Assembly: GCA_035765635.1 (NCBI GenBank) | Contig: DASTWZ010000035.1 | Coordinates: 10,325-74,324 of the forward strand | Direction of reading: 5' to 3' | Length of the DNA stretch: 64,000 bases | Source of the DNA: EW11 sp035765635 | GTDB taxonomy: Bacteria > Verrucomicrobiota > Verrucomicrobiia > Opitutales > Opitutaceae | Part shown: positions 1 to 7,798 of the stretch, one piece after another | How the letters are laid out: each line of letters begins with the position of its first letter | Position numbering within the stretch: position 1 is the stretch's first letter | The notes under the pieces: generated by a model | Database searches by the model: none | What the model saw: the letters and a program-made list of their open reading frames with translations, nothing else | What the model was told of the DNA's origin: nothing | Made by a program: the position numbers and the translations under genes

Positions 1-1
1 C

Positions 2-532
2 GCGCGCTACGTGAGCGGACTCGAGATCAAGGAACTCTGCGCCGACCTCACCGCTTTCGTGAAAGGGCGCAAGCTCGACGACGATGGAAACATTTTGCTG
101 CGCTTCCATGGCGGTGCGAAAGGCGTGCTGCATTCGTCGCAGATTTCCGTCGGCGACGAGAACAACCTCAACCTGCGTGTTTACGGAACGAAGGCCGGGC
201 TGGAGTGGTACCAGGAACATCCGAACGAGCTGATCGTGAAATTCCCCGACCAGCCGCGCCGTGTGCTGCGCCGGGGCAACGGCTATTTATCAGAGCAGGC
301 GAAGCGGTTTACGCGGATTCCCGCCGGGCATCCCGAAGGTTATCTCGAAGCCTTCGGCAACATCTACCAGGAGGCGTTCCGCGCGATCACTGCCGAAGTG
401 GAAGGCGCCGCGCTGCCGAAGGATTTGGACTACCCGACAATCGACGACGGCGTCTACGGCATGCAGTTCATCGAAACCGTCGTGAAAAGCGCCAAAGCCG
501 GCGCCAAGTGGACCAAGTTCCCCAAAGCGTAA
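2..532 (+). CDS. Gfo/Idh/MocA family oxidoreductase, C-terminal part (cut by window start)
   Basis: The reading frame is open from the first bases, so the 5' part of the gene lies outside the window; a GTG at 11 is internal. The visible 176 residues match the C-terminal alpha/beta domain of Gfo/Idh/MocA sugar dehydrogenases, with the family-typical stretches ADLTAFVKGR, LDDDGNILLRF, GGAKGVLHSSQI and LRVYGTKAGLEW. In this family the N-terminal Rossmann half binds NAD(P) and the C-terminal half forms the substrate pocket and dimer sheet. The substrate cannot be read from this part. The protein ends normally (KFPKA, TAA). Known of the family: oxidation or reduction of sugars, inositols or their derivatives in the cytoplasm. 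Confidence 0.9.
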   Translation, partial: ARYVSGLEIKELCADLTAFVKGRKLDDDGNILLRFHGGAKGVLHSSQISVGDENNLNLRVYGTKAGLEWYQEHPNELIVKFPDQPRRVLRRGNGYLSEQAKRFTRIPAGHPEGYLEAFGNIYQEAFRAITAEVEGAALPKDLDYPTIDDGVYGMQFIETVVKSAKAGAKWTKFPKA

Positions 533-549
533 CGAGGTTTTGCTTTATT

Positions 550-990
550 GCCCACGAATCACACGAAGCACACCAAATGACCAAACCATTTTCCTACGGA
601 ATACACGGAGGGCACGGAAACAAAAATACCTTCCGTGTATTCCGTGGAGAAATTTTTTGAATTCGTGTGATTCGTGGGAAAAAATCCTCGCGGAATTGTG
701 CGATTCTGCAGGACAGCAGCGCAAAAAGCGCAAAGAGGATTCTGAGTCGGCGATATTGCTGGAAGTTTCCGGCCCACAACGCGGTTGGAGTATTGGTTTG
801 TGACTCCAAACCAAAATACCAGACCGCTCCCGAACGACGAATGTCTGAGCCGTGTCGGCCTAACAAAAATCCTCTTTGCGTATCTTGAGCCTTTTTGCGG
901 CTAAAAAATTTCCGTAATCGTCCGCGTATTGCCCGGGAAAAAACCGAACACCTCTTCGTGTGATTCGTGTTCTTCGTGCCCTTTTCGTGG
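550..990. repeat. Composite palindromic repeat (A-B-B'-A' followed by D, C, core, C' and degenerate B'/A')
   Basis: This fills the 474-base gap before xseA. Module A (CCCACGAATCACACGAAG) starts at 551, B (ACGGAATACACGG) follows, and their inverse copies B' and A' end at 678. A 36-base D motif occupies 684-719. Then come a C module (GCGCAAAGAGGATT), a core with a TTGGTTTGTGACTCCAAACCAA hairpin-like segment split around 794, and C' (AATCCTCTTTGCG) ending near 902. A degenerate B'/A' tail runs to about 990. No convincing gene is seen; short reading frames here encode only HESHE-like repeat translations. Confidence 0.85.
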
Positions 991-1006
991 GAACGGATCG
1001 TTGCGG

Positions 1007-2293
1007 CTATTCCTCTGGCGTGACCCGGATTTGGCCGTCGCCGAATTCCAGCGTGAGTCGCTGCTTGGATTGAATCTCGGCGCGGCGCTGGATCGGTTTG
1101 CCGGAGGCGTCTCGCACCATCGCGAAGCCGCGATTAAGCACGGATTGCGGGCTGACCGATTGGAGGCGCTTCCAGAGCGCGAGCAGGCGGTGCGATTCGA
1201 GTTCGATTCGAAACGCCGGAGACTTTTGCACGAAGCGGTTGGCCAGACACTGCAATCTATCGCGGCGGCGCTGGGTGGATTGCTGGAGAGCGTTGCCCAG
1301 GCGGTTGGCCAAATCATCGACGCGAAGATTTCCGCGTTCGATGTAGGCGGCCGGTGAAAGCAAGCGCAGGCGGCTGCTGGCGTGCTCGAAGCGCTCGGAC
1401 TTGGCCTCGAGTTCAAGTTCGATCATGCGCTCGAGCGCGGCCTCAGCTCGTGTTAACCGCTCCAGTTGAGCCACGAAATTGCTCGAAATCATTTCGGCGG
1501 CGGCGCTGGGCGTTTCCGCACGCAGCGAGGCGGCGAAGTCAGTGAGCGTGAAATCGATCTCATGGCCTACCGCGGAAATAGTCGGGATGCGTAGCGCGGC
1601 GACGGCGCGGACGAGGATCTCTTCGTTGAATGCCCAAAGGTCTTCGAGGCTCCCGCCGCCGCGGCCGATCACGATCAAGTCGAAAATCGCGAGCGCTTCT
1701 GCGTGCCGAAGCATTTCGACCATTTCAGCGGCTGCGCCCTCGCCCTGGACCTTCGCCGGAAGCACCACGAGCCGCCCGCGCCAGCCGCGACGCAGCATGA
1801 TGCGAATAAAATCCTGCACCGCCGCGCCCGTCGGCGACGTGATGAAGGCGACGGTTCGTGGCAGCGGAGGAATGGCCAATTTCCGCGCCGCATCGAACAG
1901 CCCCTCGTCGGCCAACTTGCGTTTGAGTGCCTCGAATTCTCGCTGCAGCCGCCCCACCCCGTCCTCCACGACGACGCGCACGATGAGCTGATAATTGCCG
2001 CGCGCCTCGTAGACGCTGATTTCGCCATAGACCAAAACCTGCAGCCCATCGCGCAACTTGACCGATTGCCGGATCGCGTCTCCCCGAAACAGCACCGCGC
2101 TGAGCTGAGCCCCCGCGTCCTTCAGCGAAAAATAAAGATGCCCGCTGCTCTGCTGCCGCAGATTCGAAATCTCCCCTCGAATCCAACAAGGCCGAATGCC
2201 CGTCTCCAGCAGCTCTTTCACCCGGCGGGTGAACTGCGTGACGCTCAGCGCGGCCGGCGTGTCTTCGGTCGCAGCGCTCTTGAACAAACTCAT
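1007..2293 (-). CDS. xseA: Exodeoxyribonuclease VII large subunit
   Basis: At 428 residues this is close to the usual XseA length (about 400-460). The N-terminal OB-fold (about residues 15-110) contains CWIRGEISNL and SGHLYFSLKD. The catalytic region carries the conserved GRGGGSLEDLWAFNEE and SAVGHEIDFTLTDF stretches followed by ETPSAAAE. A coiled-coil-prone C-terminal third follows, as expected for the arm that carries small XseB subunits. Known role: with XseB it degrades single-stranded DNA from both ends in recombination and repair. No xseB is visible next door; it must lie elsewhere. Both flanks are repeat-filled gaps, so the gene is probably transcribed alone. Confidence 0.97.
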   Translation of the reverse strand: MSLFKSAATEDTPAALSVTQFTRRVKELLETGIRPCWIRGEISNLRQQSSGHLYFSLKDAGAQLSAVLFRGDAIRQSVKLRDGLQVLVYGEISVYEARGNYQLIVRVVVEDGVGRLQREFEALKRKLADEGLFDAARKLAIPPLPRTVAFITSPTGAAVQDFIRIMLRRGWRGRLVVLPAKVQGEGAAAEMVEMLRHAEALAIFDLIVIGRGGGSLEDLWAFNEEILVRAVAALRIPTISAVGHEIDFTLTDFAASLRAETPSAAAEMISSNFVAQLERLTRAEAALERMIELELEAKSERFEHASSRLRLLSPAAYIERGNLRVDDLANRLGNALQQSTQRRRDRLQCLANRFVQKSPAFRIELESHRLLALWKRLQSVSPQSVLNRGFAMVRDASGKPIQRRAEIQSKQRLTLEFGDGQIRVTPEE

Positions 2294-2347
2294 ACCGCAA
2301 GATTCCGGGTGTCAGCCTCTCAAACAAGCCTGCGATCAAGTCGTTTT

Positions 2348-2764
2348 TTCCCAGGAATCACACGAAGGACACGAATTAACCGACCCATTTTTCCCACGGA
2401 AGGCACCGAAGACACGGAAATATTTTAGCCGCAAGAACGCGCAAGAAGGGCAAAGAGGATTTTGGGCAGGCCTGCGATGCTCCGATATCCTAATCCCAAA
2501 CGCGGACCGGATTTCTGTTTGGAGTTTCAAGCCTCCAACACGGATCGGTTCTCGCGGTGCCGGCCTCGGGCTCAGCCTGCTGAAATTGTTTCAAACTCCT
2601 GAACACCGATGGGTTCTCGCGTCTGAACTGTTCAGTCCGCGAACAATCCTCTTTGCCTTTTTCGAGCCTTCTTGCGGCTAAAAAAGTTTCCGTGCCGTCC
2701 GTGCTTTCCGTGGGAAAAAGTTTTCGGTTTTTCTGCTTTCGTGTCCTTCGTGTGATTCGTGGGC
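2348..2764. repeat. Full-length nested palindromic repeat A-B-C-core-C'-B'-A'
   Basis: This is the most complete copy of the main intergenic repeat family. In order it has A (CAGGAATCACACGAAGGACA from about 2352), B (CCCACGGAAGGCACCGAAG at about 2393), C (AGCCGCAAGAACGCGCAAG from 2427, ending GCAAAGAGGATTTT), and a core of about 180 bases unlike the core at 732-890. Then come C' (AATCCTCTTTGCC to GCGGCTA), B' (TTTCCGTGCCGTCCGTG to GTGGG at 2714) and A' (CCTTCGTGTGATTCGTGGG, ending 2763). The outer arms are imperfect inverted repeats of each other. The gap holds no credible gene. Confidence 0.85.
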
Positions 2765-2787
2765 AAAATGCTTGTGGAAAAAATGCC

Positions 2788-3462
2788 CTAAACCACGTCG
2801 GCCATCTTCTTGCCGCGCGTGTAACGCTTGCGCATCCAATGCACGAGCACGGTCAGGGCGACGAACGCGCTGAACGCAAGAAACGCCATTTTGCCGCGCC
2901 CATTCACGATGGATTCGCCGAAGAAAAGCACCGCCAGCGAAAACGCTCCGGCAAAGAGCGTGGAAACTATCATATAAGTCCAAAACGGCACCTTGGCCAA
3001 ACCGAGCAGATAGCCTTGGACAAAGAACGGCGGCCCCGGAGTAACACGCACAATGATCGCCAAACTGAGATGATCATCCGCCGCCACCTGTGGCAGCGAG
3101 TATCCCATGCGCTTGATCAGTGACTCCAACATCGGCCGAAACGCATACCGAGCCAACCAATAGGTCAGCGCCACATTTACCGTAAGGCTCACAATCACCA
3201 ACACCGCCACAAGCGGCATCCCTAACTGAGGAGCAAACACCGGCCCCGCCGAAAGCGTGAATGCCAACAGCGGAAACCCCACCGCCGGCAAGATCGCCAT
3301 CCCAATGAAGAAAGCCACAGGTCCGACGCTCCGTATAAGCTCGAGCGCTCGCGCAATCCAACTTCCAATCGGAAAGGTACCCTTGTGCCATTCCCACGCT
3401 GCCCACGATACAACCAGGGCAGCGAGCAAGATGGCAGCTTGAACGCGACGAGAAATGCGCAT
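2788..3462 (-). CDS. TVP38/TMEM64 (DedA-like, SNARE-associated) integral membrane protein
   Basis: This 224-residue protein has about five or six hydrophobic segments, the first at roughly residues 8-26. The central part GPVAFFIGMAILPAVGFPLLAFTLSAGPVF and the later RVTPGPPFFVQGYLLGLAKVPFW region are characteristic of the VTT/SNARE_assoc domain. Gly/Pro-rich re-entrant loops and an Arg before TPGPPF match the family pattern. Known of the family: inner-membrane proteins implicated in lipid scrambling or undecaprenyl-phosphate recycling; the exact substrate is not readable. The basic tail (KRYTRGKKM) suggests a cytoplasmic C-terminus. The start ATG at 3462 begins directly before the first membrane segment. 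Confidence 0.85.
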   Translation of the reverse strand: MRISRRVQAAILLAALVVSWAAWEWHKGTFPIGSWIARALELIRSVGPVAFFIGMAILPAVGFPLLAFTLSAGPVFAPQLGMPLVAVLVIVSLTVNVALTYWLARYAFRPMLESLIKRMGYSLPQVAADDHLSLAIIVRVTPGPPFFVQGYLLGLAKVPFWTYMIVSTLFAGAFSLAVLFFGESIVNGRGKMAFLAFSAFVALTVLVHWMRKRYTRGKKMADVV

Positions 3463-3521
3463 CTGTCAAAAAACGAACTTCACACAAGGCAGGTCAAGCT
3501 CAGCGCCCAAGCCGCCGTTGG

Positions 3522-4967
3522 TCAGTGCGTCACTGCCGAAGGATCCTTTCGACCAACCCAGTAAGTATAGAACGAATCGAATCGGAAGCCCGGCCACTCC
3601 GGCTTGGTAGGAAGGGACAAAAACAGGCGGTCCTTATCCGTCATTTTGTCCAGCCAAGGTTTATAGGAGGCGAGCAGACCACTATTGAATTGGATTGATC
3701 GCATGGCGTCCAAATCGGACGCAGGCATTAGACCCGGCTCGAATCCAACAATATAGCGGAATGGAGCGTCAGGAAACCGGTAAAATACTTCATAGAATAC
3801 ATCCATACGGATCGAATAGAGAACTCCACCCCGCTCCGGGAGCATTGTGGCTATTTCAGCGCGCGGCTTGTGCAGCAACGGATCACGCAAAGAGTAGCTA
3901 TATCGGTCACTCACATCGCTCGTCATCACGAGGTAGACCATGGCACTCACCGCCGCGACCCCGATAAGTTCCTTTTTCCCATTGGTTTTAATAATAATAT
4001 CCAACTGACGAAACGCCCAAATGATAAAAGCAGGCAAAGACCAATCCAAAAAAAATCTATTTACATACAAACCTAGGCCCCATGCGCCCAGAAATAATAC
4101 AAAATCGACTTTGCGAAACTCCGCAGAAATCACGTCACGGATATTACCTCTAATCATCAATAATAGAGCAGCAACAACGAGCGGCAAAGCAGGCGCGCCA
4201 GAAGGCTGAAATTCCTCTACAAGCTGGCTTCTCGTAAGCGGAGCTTTCCCGAATGCTGAAAAAACGATATCAAATGGATAAACGAAAATATTTCTCCAGT
4301 TTGGTACGAGCAAAGCAGAGGTCAGCAATGCTAATACCAAGCCTCCGAAGAAAAACATACCCCGCTTATATTCACCGCAGATGAATAAGCACAACCCCAC
4401 CCCGATCCAAACATACCAAACGGTTGGGTGTACCCAAATTGCGGCGGTCAACATTATCCAAATCACAGCGAGGTGCGCCCGAGGCCGATGATCGCCCTCT
4501 TTGCTCCAATCTAGCAAAAGGAATGTCAGGACTGTAGCGGATACGATGAATGGCCGACCGTCGATTGCCCTAAATTGCAAGACAGGTGCGACGACAAACG
4601 AAAGCCCAAGCGCAAGCATCCAAGGAAGCGGTTTCCCCGTCTTCATTAGTCCTACAAGAGAAAATATAGAGAAGGAAAATATATACGAAAAGACGACCAA
4701 TCCGTCGGTATCTAATCCTGCAAGGCGATGGGCTAGGCGGAGAAAGGCGTGCCATCCGGGGTGACTATCTAAATCGCCATGAAACTGTGGCGCTAGCACC
4801 AATATCTGATCCCAATTCCGATGAACCATGGCGAATGCGGCGTGCCGCAACGCATCATCCGGCGGCAAATACCCATAAGCTGCCACCCGAAGCGGGATGA
4901 CCAAAACAGTCAGCGTAGCGAGGACGACCGCGATTTTGCGAAACTGCTCTTTAGACAATTGAAACAT
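3522..4967 (-). CDS. Polytopic membrane protein, GT-C glycosyltransferase-like (function unknown)
   Basis: This 481-residue protein has around ten hydrophobic segments. Early in the chain is an acidic motif in a loop after the first membrane segment (LPPDDALRH), the position where GT-C enzymes place their catalytic acidic residue. I recognise no named family. It starts 25 nt downstream of the TMTC-like gene and probably shares its transcript. GT-C folds use lipid-linked sugars at the outer face of the inner membrane, so a role in glycosylating a surface or secreted molecule is an inference. Base composition is visibly AT-richer than in genes to either side. Alternatives are an O-antigen or polysaccharide membrane protein. 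Confidence 0.6.
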   Translation of the reverse strand: MFQLSKEQFRKIAVVLATLTVLVIPLRVAAYGYLPPDDALRHAAFAMVHRNWDQILVLAPQFHGDLDSHPGWHAFLRLAHRLAGLDTDGLVVFSYIFSFSIFSLVGLMKTGKPLPWMLALGLSFVVAPVLQFRAIDGRPFIVSATVLTFLLLDWSKEGDHRPRAHLAVIWIMLTAAIWVHPTVWYVWIGVGLCLFICGEYKRGMFFFGGLVLALLTSALLVPNWRNIFVYPFDIVFSAFGKAPLTRSQLVEEFQPSGAPALPLVVAALLLMIRGNIRDVISAEFRKVDFVLFLGAWGLGLYVNRFFLDWSLPAFIIWAFRQLDIIIKTNGKKELIGVAAVSAMVYLVMTSDVSDRYSYSLRDPLLHKPRAEIATMLPERGGVLYSIRMDVFYEVFYRFPDAPFRYIVGFEPGLMPASDLDAMRSIQFNSGLLASYKPWLDKMTDKDRLFLSLPTKPEWPGFRFDSFYTYWVGRKDPSAVTH

Positions 4968-4992
4968 GGGATGTTGGTTGAGGTATGGCGCT

Positions 4993-7044
4993 CTAAGGCT
5001 TCAGCGCAGGCACTGAATTTGACTGTAAATTCTCGAGGTATTGCTTGGCGCGTGCATCTTGCGAGTCGTGTCTCAAAGCTTCTTCGAAACAACTTCGTGC
5101 CGCGGCAATATTACCTAACAACTGATACGCGAAACCCATATTCACGCGAGATTCCGTATCGGCGGGATATATGCGAAGCGCAATCGTATATTCTTTGATT
5201 GCTCGCTCATATTGGCCGCGCCGTGCTAGCATTGTCGCATAGTTGCTACGAGCCTTTTGAAATGAAGGATTAAGCTTCACAGCCTGGCCGAACTCAGCTT
5301 CCGCTTCCTCATTATCTCCAAGCTCAACGAGGGCGTTACCGAGATTATTATGTGCAACGGCCAAATGCGGCATGGCCGATATGGATCGCTTGTAAAATTC
5401 TATGGCCGAAGACACTTTCTTCTCGGCGAGCGCGACATCGCCAAGGCCGCAAAGTGCGTTCGGATCATCGGGAGTACGACGCAAGGACTCTTCATAAAGC
5501 GCCTTCGCCTCTTCCTCCTTACCTCGCTGCAGTAGAAGCCCGGCGAGATTATTTTTTTGAACGACTGAAGCTGGATTGTCTTGAACCGCTTGTCGAAAGA
5601 ATGCCTCGGCTACGTCAAAGTCTCGTTTCGCCAATGCGATGTTACCTCGATTGCTGACTACGTCTGCCCAATGTGGGCGCAGAGTGAGGGCTTTTTTGAA
5701 CGCCGCGTCGGCTTCGTCCAGCCGGTTCTTTTCTAGCAACGCAATGCCGAGATTGTTATAAGCTCTGGCGCTGTTTGGTATTTTTCGAACCGTATCCGAC
5801 CAAATCGAAATGCCGCTTTGAAAGTCGGAATTTCTTTTAAAAGTTAGAATTCCAAAAAATACGGCACACGCAGTAAAAATAAGCGGTGCTGCGCGGTCAG
5901 AAATGCGGAATATACACGTGGCCAGGCCTGCCCATACCGCCATTGACGGTAAATATAGCCGATTCTCCGCCATTGGCTGCAACGCTACCGGAATCACACT
6001 GGAGGTTGTGGCTAATGCGACAAAAAACGCCATCGCCACAAAAGCCAATGAAGGTCGACGCAAATAGAACCAGCAACACCCCAGCACGAGGAAGCCGGTA
6101 AAAATCAAATAGGGCCATTCGGTTCGAGTCGGATTGTAAGCAGCTGTTCCGTAATCGAAAATCAAGGGATTGGGCCAAATGCAAAGGCCTAAATAGCGAA
6201 GAACAACTCGCGATTCGGTCAGCAGATATTTGTGCCAGGTGACTCCCATTTCGAGGCCCACCCCTCTGCCGTGCGTGGAAAACAACAACCCAGCAAGTAT
6301 GATCCAAGTTGAAGCCAGCATGATGTAACTGCTCCAGCGTCGGCGCAGGATTGAAACGAACGAATCGGAATAAAAGCTACGATCGTACAGGAGGCAGAGC
6401 AATGGCGCCGTCGCCATCACCTCTTTGCACATCATCCCTGCTGCGCAGAAGCAAATTGCAATGGTGCGAGAGAGATTGGCCGAGCGTTCATCAGTAGTTT
6501 GGTTCGACGATTCCAAATAGCGACCAAACCAGAAGAGGGTCTGCACATAGCAGAATCCCATCATGAGTTCGCTGCGCTGGGAAATGTAGGAAACACAGAT
6601 TGTTTGGATAGGATTGAGCACCCAAACCAGCGCCGCCCAAAATGAGATTGCGCCACTTCGCTCCTGCAGAGGCTCAGGTATGCTCTCTGACCGGAGAGCC
6701 TGCCGAATGAGGCAAAACAACGAAAGCGCCGTCGCGCAATGGATGAGAATATTGACTAGATGATAGCCTTCGACCGCTGTGCCGTTCGCTGCGTAATTCA
6801 GGAAATAGGAAAAATTGACGAGCGGTCTTCCGCCTACAGGGTTGTCCGGTGGAGCGAAGAAAACATGCCAAAGGCCGTCGGTTGGGTGCAGCGAGGGATT
6901 CCGCCAGATTGCGAGCAGGTCATCGAACAGAAGCTCGCCGTGTATCGAATTCGCATAGACCGCGGCCGTCAGCAGGACGAGAATGCAACAATACAGCACA
7001 TCAACTGTGACTCTTTTTGGCTGAATTACGCGAACTAGAGACAT
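4993..7044 (-). CDS. Membrane/TPR protein resembling TMTC O-mannosyltransferase-like proteins
   Basis: The protein has 683 residues in two halves. The N-terminal ~400 residues form about ten membrane segments, with a luminal-type acidic loop (GELLFDDLLAIWRNPSLH) after the first, the GT-C arrangement found in TMTC proteins. From about residue 425 to the end there are roughly seven TPR units, with recurring patterns such as AYNNLGIALLEKNRLDEA and AHNNLGNALVELGDNEEA. Known of similar proteins: membrane glycosyltransferase or scaffold with a TPR partner-binding domain. The ATG at 7044 abuts the T-run of a terminator hairpin and leaves no room for a ribosome site outside the stem. A GTG at 6999 (residue 16), just before the first membrane segment and after AAAAGAG, is a good alternative start. 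Confidence 0.75.
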   Translation of the reverse strand: MSLVRVIQPKRVTVDVLYCCILVLLTAAVYANSIHGELLFDDLLAIWRNPSLHPTDGLWHVFFAPPDNPVGGRPLVNFSYFLNYAANGTAVEGYHLVNILIHCATALSLFCLIRQALRSESIPEPLQERSGAISFWAALVWVLNPIQTICVSYISQRSELMMGFCYVQTLFWFGRYLESSNQTTDERSANLSRTIAICFCAAGMMCKEVMATAPLLCLLYDRSFYSDSFVSILRRRWSSYIMLASTWIILAGLLFSTHGRGVGLEMGVTWHKYLLTESRVVLRYLGLCIWPNPLIFDYGTAAYNPTRTEWPYLIFTGFLVLGCCWFYLRRPSLAFVAMAFFVALATTSSVIPVALQPMAENRLYLPSMAVWAGLATCIFRISDRAAPLIFTACAVFFGILTFKRNSDFQSGISIWSDTVRKIPNSARAYNNLGIALLEKNRLDEADAAFKKALTLRPHWADVVSNRGNIALAKRDFDVAEAFFRQAVQDNPASVVQKNNLAGLLLQRGKEEEAKALYEESLRRTPDDPNALCGLGDVALAEKKVSSAIEFYKRSISAMPHLAVAHNNLGNALVELGDNEEAEAEFGQAVKLNPSFQKARSNYATMLARRGQYERAIKEYTIALRIYPADTESRVNMGFAYQLLGNIAAARSCFEEALRHDSQDARAKQYLENLQSNSVPALKP

Positions 7045-7070
7045 AAAAAAGCCGCGCCCGAAGGCGCGGC
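7045..7070 (-). terminator. Rho-independent terminator of the pilin-like gene
   Basis: Read leftward, the sequence is a perfect 8-bp GC stem (GCCGCGCC / GGCGCGGC at 7051-7058 and 7063-7070) with a TTCG tetraloop, followed at once by six T. It lies 28 nt past the stop of the pilin-like gene and ends at the predicted start codon of the TMTC-like gene, so it separates the two transcription units. Confidence 0.88.
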
Positions 7071-7098
7071 TGGAATTTGGAATTGAACTGCGAAGCGA

Positions 7099-7590
7099 TT
7101 ACAACGCTTTGCCTTCTTCGTCGAACCAGACCGGCTGGCCGACCGACGTGCTGACGTTAGTCGTAGACGTAGCAATAACGTCAGTAGGAGCGCATTGGCC
7201 GTGAGTCAAATTGAACGCACCGGCTGGCGTGCCACCGTTTCCACCAAATGTGTAGACGGTGTTGCTGGTACCCCGGCTGACTTTTTTGACGTACTCCGTA
7301 ATCTTGTTTACGGGAATATTTCCCGTGAGCGGACTTTCGAGCGAGCCGTCAGGCTGAACCGTTATCGTGAAAGTGGAGCCGTTCGCGGAATCGCTTGGAT
7401 ACTCTAAAGCGATCTGCTGCATCGCAGCGCCGATTTGGCGAGCGTCGTTGGCCATCGCTTTACCGATGGAGCTGCGGCGGACCTTCTGGAAGGCCGGGAT
7501 AGCCATCGCGGCCAGGAGGCCGATGATGACTACGACGATCATGATTTCAACGAGGGTGAAGCCCTTCTTAGAGCGGGTAGGCATTTTCAT
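7099..7590 (-). CDS. Type IV pilin-like / type II secretion pseudopilin protein
   Basis: The 163-residue protein starts with a short basic leader (MKMPTRSKKG) followed by FTLVEIMIVVVIIGLLAAMA, the classical class III signal. Prepilin peptidase should cut between Gly10 and Phe11 and methylate Phe; Glu15 is the conserved +5 glutamate. The C-terminal globular part (VRRSSIGKAMANDARQIGAAMQQI onward) is typical of GspG/PilA-like proteins of Verrucomicrobiota. A prepilin peptidase able to process it is encoded at 29937. No pilus assembly genes lie nearby, so it is a solitary gene with its own terminator at 7045-7070. The 208-base divergent gap upstream is AT-rich near the start and probably holds its promoter. 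Confidence 0.9.
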   Translation of the reverse strand: MKMPTRSKKGFTLVEIMIVVVIIGLLAAMAIPAFQKVRRSSIGKAMANDARQIGAAMQQIALEYPSDSANGSTFTITVQPDGSLESPLTGNIPVNKITEYVKKVSRGTSNTVYTFGGNGGTPAGAFNLTHGQCAPTDVIATSTTNVSTSVGQPVWFDEEGKAL

Positions 7591-7798
7591 ATGATATCTG
7601 TATAACTAATGATATTAATAACGCGGAGAGCGATGGGGCTAAGATTCGACCCGGAGGCGCGTTCTTCAAGGGTGAACACGGTCAACAGATCGTAAAAGCA
7701 AACAAGCGAAGCCAATCAACTAGGGAACTTTACCCAACTTTTGAGGGTTGAAATACCGCGTCACCAGCTAATCGACTAACACCCTTTGTCTTCGTCAC

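Noticed and set aside
545..888. Short frames encoding HESHEAHE-like and NHTN-like peptides in repeat regions
   Set aside because: They are translations of the palindromic modules in several frames and both strands, and they change frame between copies. No sign of protein selection.
2348..2764. Possible CRISPR array
   Set aside because: Repeat units are inverted rather than direct, spacers are not of uniform size and no cas genes are near.
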